Shown: piece after piece, positions 59,861 through 64,000 of the stretch
How positions within the stretch are numbered: position 1 is the first letter of the stretch
Layout of the letters: each line of letters begins with the position of its first letter
NCBI GenBank assembly: GCA_903837525.1
Contig: CAILUU010000026.1
Span: forward strand, 1-64,000
Origin: an uncultured Bacteroidota bacterium
GTDB lineage: Bacteria > Bacteroidota > Bacteroidia > Chitinophagales > Chitinophagaceae
Reading direction: 5' to 3'
DNA length: 64,000 nt
Position numbers and translations under genes: made by a program
Notes under the pieces: model-generated
Databases searched by the model: none
Seen by the model: only the letters and a program-made list of their open reading frames with translations
What the model was told of the DNA's origin: nothing

Positions 59861-60802
59861 TTACTTTACAAAACTCTCTTTCATCTTTTCCATTAAACCA
59901 CTTTGTAGCATACGCTGTGCTGTTACTAACATATTTTTAAAAGCTGTTGCGCAACTTATACCGTGGCCAATAATTACTGGTTTGGCTACACCAAGTATGG
60001 GTACACCACCATAAATTTCAAAGTTAAAACGGTTAAAATGTTCATCATTTAAGCCTCTACGTTTGGCAATATCGTAAATGCTTTCGGCTAATTTTAACAC
60101 CACATTTCCAGTAAAGCCATCGCATACCATTACCTCGGCTTTTGCGGTTAAAATATCTCTGCCTTCTATATTACCCTTAAAATTTAATTGCGTATTTTCT
60201 TTTAAAAGTGGGTAGGTGGCTTGTGCTAATAAATTGCCCTTGCCTTCTTCCTCGCCAAGGTTTACTAACCCTACCTGCGGATTTTGGAACCCTAAAATAT
60301 ATTTGCTAAAAAGACTACCTAGTACCGCAAATTGGTTTAGGTTTTCGGGTTTGCTATCGGCATTAAGCCCAACATCTACTAGTAAACCTAACTTTCCATC
60401 TTCTCTGGGCATGTAGGCCCCAATAGTTGGGCGTAGTACACCGGGTATAGTTTTAATGCTAAATAGTGCACCCACCATCATTGCACCAGTGTTACCTGCA
60501 CTTATAAACGCATCTGTTTTTGCTGTTGCTAATAAATTAAAACCTAGGGCTATAGATGATTGTTGTTTTTCTTTTAATGCCTTTGTGGGGTGTTCGTTCA
60601 TTTCAATTACTTGCTGGGCATGTACAATCGTGTACGTACCAGTGGGTAAGGGGTTAGATAGTATGCACTCCTCAATTTGTGGCTGATTACCTATTAAGGT
60701 TAGATGAATATCGGTGGGGTTAGTTGCTAAATATTCTGCTACGCCTTTTACAGCTTGTAGTGGGGCATAGTCGCCTCCCATCATGTCTAAAGCAATATTC
60801 AT
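59861..60802 (-). CDS. plsX: phosphate acyltransferase PlsX
   Basis: IALDMMGGDYAPLQAVKG, SAGNTGAMMVGALF, VCDGFTGNVVLKLAE, GHGISCATAFKNM. Confidence 0.97.
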   Translation of the reverse strand: MNIALDMMGGDYAPLQAVKGVAEYLATNPTDIHLTLIGNQPQIEECILSNPLPTGTYTIVHAQQVIEMNEHPTKALKEKQQSSIALGFNLLATAKTDAFISAGNTGAMMVGALFSIKTIPGVLRPTIGAYMPREDGKLGLLVDVGLNADSKPENLNQFAVLGSLFSKYILGFQNPQVGLVNLGEEEGKGNLLAQATYPLLKENTQLNFKGNIEGRDILTAKAEVMVCDGFTGNVVLKLAESIYDIAKRRGLNDEHFNRFNFEIYGGVPILGVAKPVIIGHGISCATAFKNMLVTAQRMLQSGLMEKMKESFVK

Positions 60803-60923
60803 TATAGATTGGTATTAATTAATACTACAAACATACGTAGGGTAGGGGTAAAAAAAAATTCTAAGTGTTAAATTCAATTAAGAATCTATCACTTAGAACA
60901 TAAAGCCATACGGCAAAATATTA

Positions 60924-61118
60924 TTATGCTTTTAGCGGAGCTTTCTCTGCTACTAATTTTCCTTTGTAATACAACTTTCCTTCGCTTACGTGAGCACGGT
61001 GGCGTACATGTGTTTCGCCAGTAGTACTGTCTACACTTAAAGTAGTTTCTACTGCCTTGTAATGTGTTCTTCTTTTTGCACTGCGTTGTTGACTATGTCG
61101 CCTTTTTGGATTTGGCAT
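60924..61118 (-). CDS. rpmF: 50S ribosomal protein L32
   Basis: MPNPKRRHSQQRSAKRRTHYKA. Confidence 0.97.
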   Translation of the reverse strand: MPNPKRRHSQQRSAKRRTHYKAVETTLSVDSTTGETHVRHRAHVSEGKLYYKGKLVAEKAPLKA

Positions 61119-61142
61119 ATCTGTAAATTTTAATTTTTAGTA

Positions 61143-61694
61143 TTATTGTTTTTTACTTTTCGTTTTTTTAAACTGCTCTAATCCTTGCCAAATATCGTTA
61201 GCAGGTATTTCTACAGCATTTTGTACCATTGCTTTTAGTTTATCTAAAACTTCTTTATTGCACAATGGACCCCCAACTGTTGCACACATTTTTTGGGTAG
61301 GAAAACTCAATTGTACAAATTCATAAATCCACTCGGCCACATCAATGTGGCTTTCGGTTTTAGAAATATACTGTACATCAGGGTCTTCCTCTTGTGCATT
61401 CATTTCATCGGGGTTGTCAACTAATTTTACTAGCATGTTAAACTCATCCCAAATATCTAAGGGTAATGGATTTCCACACCTATCGCAATCTGCAGTTGCT
61501 TTGCCACCAATTTCAAATTTAAGTAGCATAAAACTACTTTTTTTATCAATTTGCAGCTTTACATTTGCCGTGCAATTCGTAAAATCTGTTGCTCCTTTAT
61601 CTACAAAGAACTTGTCGCCCACCTCATATTCATACTCATGTATTCCGGGCTTTAACCCCACAAAAGCTATTTCAAAAATCCGCTTATTAGCCAT
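61143..61694 (-). CDS. DUF177 (YceD) family protein
   Basis: CDRCGNPLPLDI motif; next to rpmF/plsX; start at MANKRIFEIAF preferred. Confidence 0.9.
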   Translation of the reverse strand: MANKRIFEIAFVGLKPGIHEYEYEVGDKFFVDKGATDFTNCTANVKLQIDKKSSFMLLKFEIGGKATADCDRCGNPLPLDIWDEFNMLVKLVDNPDEMNAQEEDPDVQYISKTESHIDVAEWIYEFVQLSFPTQKMCATVGGPLCNKEVLDKLKAMVQNAVEIPANDIWQGLEQFKKTKSKKQ

Positions 61695-61715
61695 TACGGT
61701 TTGTTTAAAGGACGG

Positions 61716-61723
61716 CAAAGGTA
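61716..61723 (-). promoter_or_regulatory. -7 element TACCTTTG followed by CCGTCC, driving yceD-rpmF-plsX
   Basis: Reverse complement reads TACCTTTGCCGTCCTTTAAACAAACCGTAATG. Confidence 0.7.
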
Positions 61724-62148
61724 GGGAGTTTTTTGCAGTTTTATATAAAAAACTCACAAAATATTGAGTGTTTCTTACATTTTTTGAAGTTTTTAGTGGT
61801 TTATATAAAAATGGGATAAAAAACTGGCTTTACACTATTCAATAAAGTACATTTTTAAGTTTAAAGCAATAGACAACGCTTGGCAATTGGGTGATGGTTA
61901 CTCTTACTATTTTTAGGCATTTAAGGTCTTATACTTTACTTGTTATAAGTTGATGTGTATCTATCAAAATAAGGATCTCACAATGCAACTGAGAATACAA
62001 AGAATTTATGTACAGTGGTTATTTCTGCTTTGTGACCTTTGTGGTTTGTATAAAATAAAAAAATATCAATTTTGAGACAGTTTGTTTCTTTATTTTTTAC
62101 GTTTTGGTATATTGCTTAGTCATCCTTTTTTAATACTTTTATTTAGTT

Positions 62149-63240
62149 ATGGCTTTTAAGAAAAATAGAATTATTTTTTTACTATTACTGTTAATTGCCT
62201 TTTTTGTTAAATGGTACTCCTCTAACAGTAATTGGGTTGAGGCAGGTTATGCCCATACTATTTATCCTAAAATAGGGTATTTTTTAAGATTAATTTTTGG
62301 CTGGTTACCCTTTAGCATTGGCGACATTTTATATGGTCTAGCATTTTTGTGGTTGTTGTTTAAGTTGATAAAAGGGGTAAAAAATAGTTTTCAAAAAAAA
62401 ATTACTTCAAGAGGGCAAGGCAAAAGTTTTAGTAAAGGAATATTTATTTTATTATGTACCTATTTAATTTTTACTATTTTTTGGGGTATAAATTATAACC
62501 GAAAAGGAATTGCGTACCAATTTAACTTAACTAAAGATTCCATAACAAAGCAAGATGTAGTTGACTTAAATTTATTTTTAGTAAAACAAGTAAATGAAAC
62601 AAAGTTGAGTTTGTTGTTAGCTAAAAGTAGCTACCCCAGCAATCAACAACTTTTTACTAGGGTTGAAAATGCGTATAAAAAATTAGATAGTATTTATCCT
62701 TTTTTAACGTACGAGCCTAAAAGCATAAAAACATCTATGTGGGGTTGGTTGGTTAATTACACTGGTTTTACCGGCTATTACAATCCGTTTACTGGCGAGG
62801 CTCAAGTAAATACAACCGTACCAAAGTTTATTCAGCCTTTTACAACTTGCCACGAAGTGGGGCACCAATTGGGTTATGCAAAAGAAAGTGAGGCAAATTT
62901 TGTTGCCTTTTTAGCAGCTATTCACTCAAACGATTCGTTGTTATTGTACTCAACTTATTTGAACATGTTTTTATATACTAATCGTAATGTAGGTAGAGTA
63001 GATACTGCTGCTGCAAAAATGGCTTATAAAGCATTAATACCTCAAGTAAAAGAAGATATTGCTACTTGGCGAAAATTTAATGCAAGCCACCAAAGCTTTA
63101 TGGAGCCTATTGTTAGATGGGGCTATGGATTTTATTTAAAGCAAAATAATCAGCCACAAGGATTGCTTAGTTACGATGCGGTTACCCATTTTTTAGTTCT
63201 TTATTATAAAAAGTATGGTACTTTGTACGTAAATTTTTAA
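62149..63240 (+). CDS. DUF3810 family membrane metalloprotease-like protein
   Basis: YTGFTGYYNPFTGEAQVN...TTCHEVGHQLGYAKESEANFVAFLAA (HExxH). Confidence 0.88.
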   Translation: MAFKKNRIIFLLLLLIAFFVKWYSSNSNWVEAGYAHTIYPKIGYFLRLIFGWLPFSIGDILYGLAFLWLLFKLIKGVKNSFQKKITSRGQGKSFSKGIFILLCTYLIFTIFWGINYNRKGIAYQFNLTKDSITKQDVVDLNLFLVKQVNETKLSLLLAKSSYPSNQQLFTRVENAYKKLDSIYPFLTYEPKSIKTSMWGWLVNYTGFTGYYNPFTGEAQVNTTVPKFIQPFTTCHEVGHQLGYAKESEANFVAFLAAIHSNDSLLLYSTYLNMFLYTNRNVGRVDTAAAKMAYKALIPQVKEDIATWRKFNASHQSFMEPIVRWGYGFYLKQNNQPQGLLSYDAVTHFLVLYYKKYGTLYVNF

Positions 63241-63713
63241 TGATGAATAGTATTCTTAAGTTATTTATTTCAATATTAATTCCGCTATTAATTGGGGGTA
63301 GTGCAGGTTTTTTTACAACCAGTGGGGTAAATGGTTGGTATGCGATGGCAAACAAACCTAGCTTTAATCCGCCAAATTGGATTTTTGCACCCGTTTGGAC
63401 AACGCTTTACATACTTATGGGCATTGCGTTGTATTTAGTTTGGAAATCGACTGCCACAGCATCCATAAAGCAAACCGCTATACTTTTATTTGTTGTACAA
63501 TTAACGCTTAACTTTTTTTGGAGCATTCTCTTTTTTCAATTTCAACTTACGGGTTGGGCTTTTGTAGAAATTATAGCTATGTGGGTGGCTATTTTATTTA
63601 CTATACTATGGTTTGGAAAAATATCTAGCACAGCGGCATGGTTGCTGGTACCTTATATATGTTGGGTAAGTTTTGCTAGTCTATTAAATTACAGTATTTG
63701 GAAGCTGAATTAA
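63240..63713 (+). CDS. TspO/MBR family protein
   Basis: WYAMANKPSFNPPNWIFAPVWTTLYILMGIALYLVWK. Confidence 0.95.
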   Translation: MMNSILKLFISILIPLLIGGSAGFFTTSGVNGWYAMANKPSFNPPNWIFAPVWTTLYILMGIALYLVWKSTATASIKQTAILLFVVQLTLNFFWSILFFQFQLTGWAFVEIIAMWVAILFTILWFGKISSTAAWLLVPYICWVSFASLLNYSIWKLN

Positions 63714-64000
63714 AAAATCAATTTTTCTCTAAATTTTTTACTAAAGATTACTTGTGCTTCAAAAGGATCAAGCCATTTTTCTAGTTGTTGCTGCTGCTGC
63801 TCGGTAAGGTTATTTAAAAAAATAGATAGCTCCATTTTTGTACCCTCTTTTTTTGTTAAATAAATTACATGGGTAAGTACAAAGCCTGTGCTACCGCCCT
63901 TTACACCATAGTGCTTAAATACATTTTGAAAAGCTTTACTTTCCATAGGGTACTCTAATATTTCGGCAATTAGGGCATAAGCATCTTCATTAAAAATTTT
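63710..64000 (-). CDS. serine hydrolase (beta-lactamase-like), C-terminal part, truncated by window edge
   Basis: Frame open to the window end; YGVKGGSTGFVLTHVIYLTKKEGTKMELSIFLNNL resembles the KTG-box strand. Confidence 0.6.
   Translation of the reverse strand, partial: KIFNEDAYALIAEILEYPMESKAFQNVFKHYGVKGGSTGFVLTHVIYLTKKEGTKMELSIFLNNLTEQQQQQLEKWLDPFEAQVIFSKKFREKLIF

Noticed and set aside
1-64000. CRISPR array, rRNA operon, intact transposase or complete integrase
   Set aside because: No regular repeat-spacer pattern, no rRNA sequence and no full-length transposase or integrase ORF seen in the ORF track.

Overview
The window is a 64 kb, AT-rich chromosomal segment of a Bacteroidota bacterium, most likely Chitinophagaceae-like. 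Evidence for that is TAnnTTTG -7 promoters, a T9SS type B C-terminal domain next to PorP/SprF, TonB receptors and a SusC-like plug. It is mostly housekeeping: TPR protein, ComA-like phosphosulfolactate synthase, aroE, TamB family, ggt, an M14 peptidase / PIG-L / SSS symporter cluster, mnmE, TSUP, CvfB-like S1 protein, DEAD helicase, recG, a PKD/T9SS protein with PorP, a nucleotide-sugar cassette, waaA, tdk, rplKAJL, rpoBC, tRNA-Arg(ACG), plsX-rpmF-yceD, DUF3810 and TspO. The most interesting signals are: (1) the normally contiguous rplKAJL-rpoBC operon is interrupted by an intrinsic terminator, a PKD lipoprotein, and an HMA-like protein plus TonB receptor, and the usual secE-nusG genes do not precede rplK; (2) a ~5 kb accessory island lies between tRNA-Arg and plsX, with att/arm-site-like repeats, a decayed integrase-like start, same-strand small ORFs and imperfect inverted repeats with attC-like cores; (3) three genes or ORFs appear to lack ATG/GTG/TTG starts (recG, a lipoprotein with CTG, and a 76-aa exported ORF with ATT); (4) mnmE looks leaderless; (5) an 83-bp dispersed intergenic repeat has an interleaved (pseudoknot-capable) inverted-repeat layout. 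Family names come from reading the translated proteins by eye; no searches were run.
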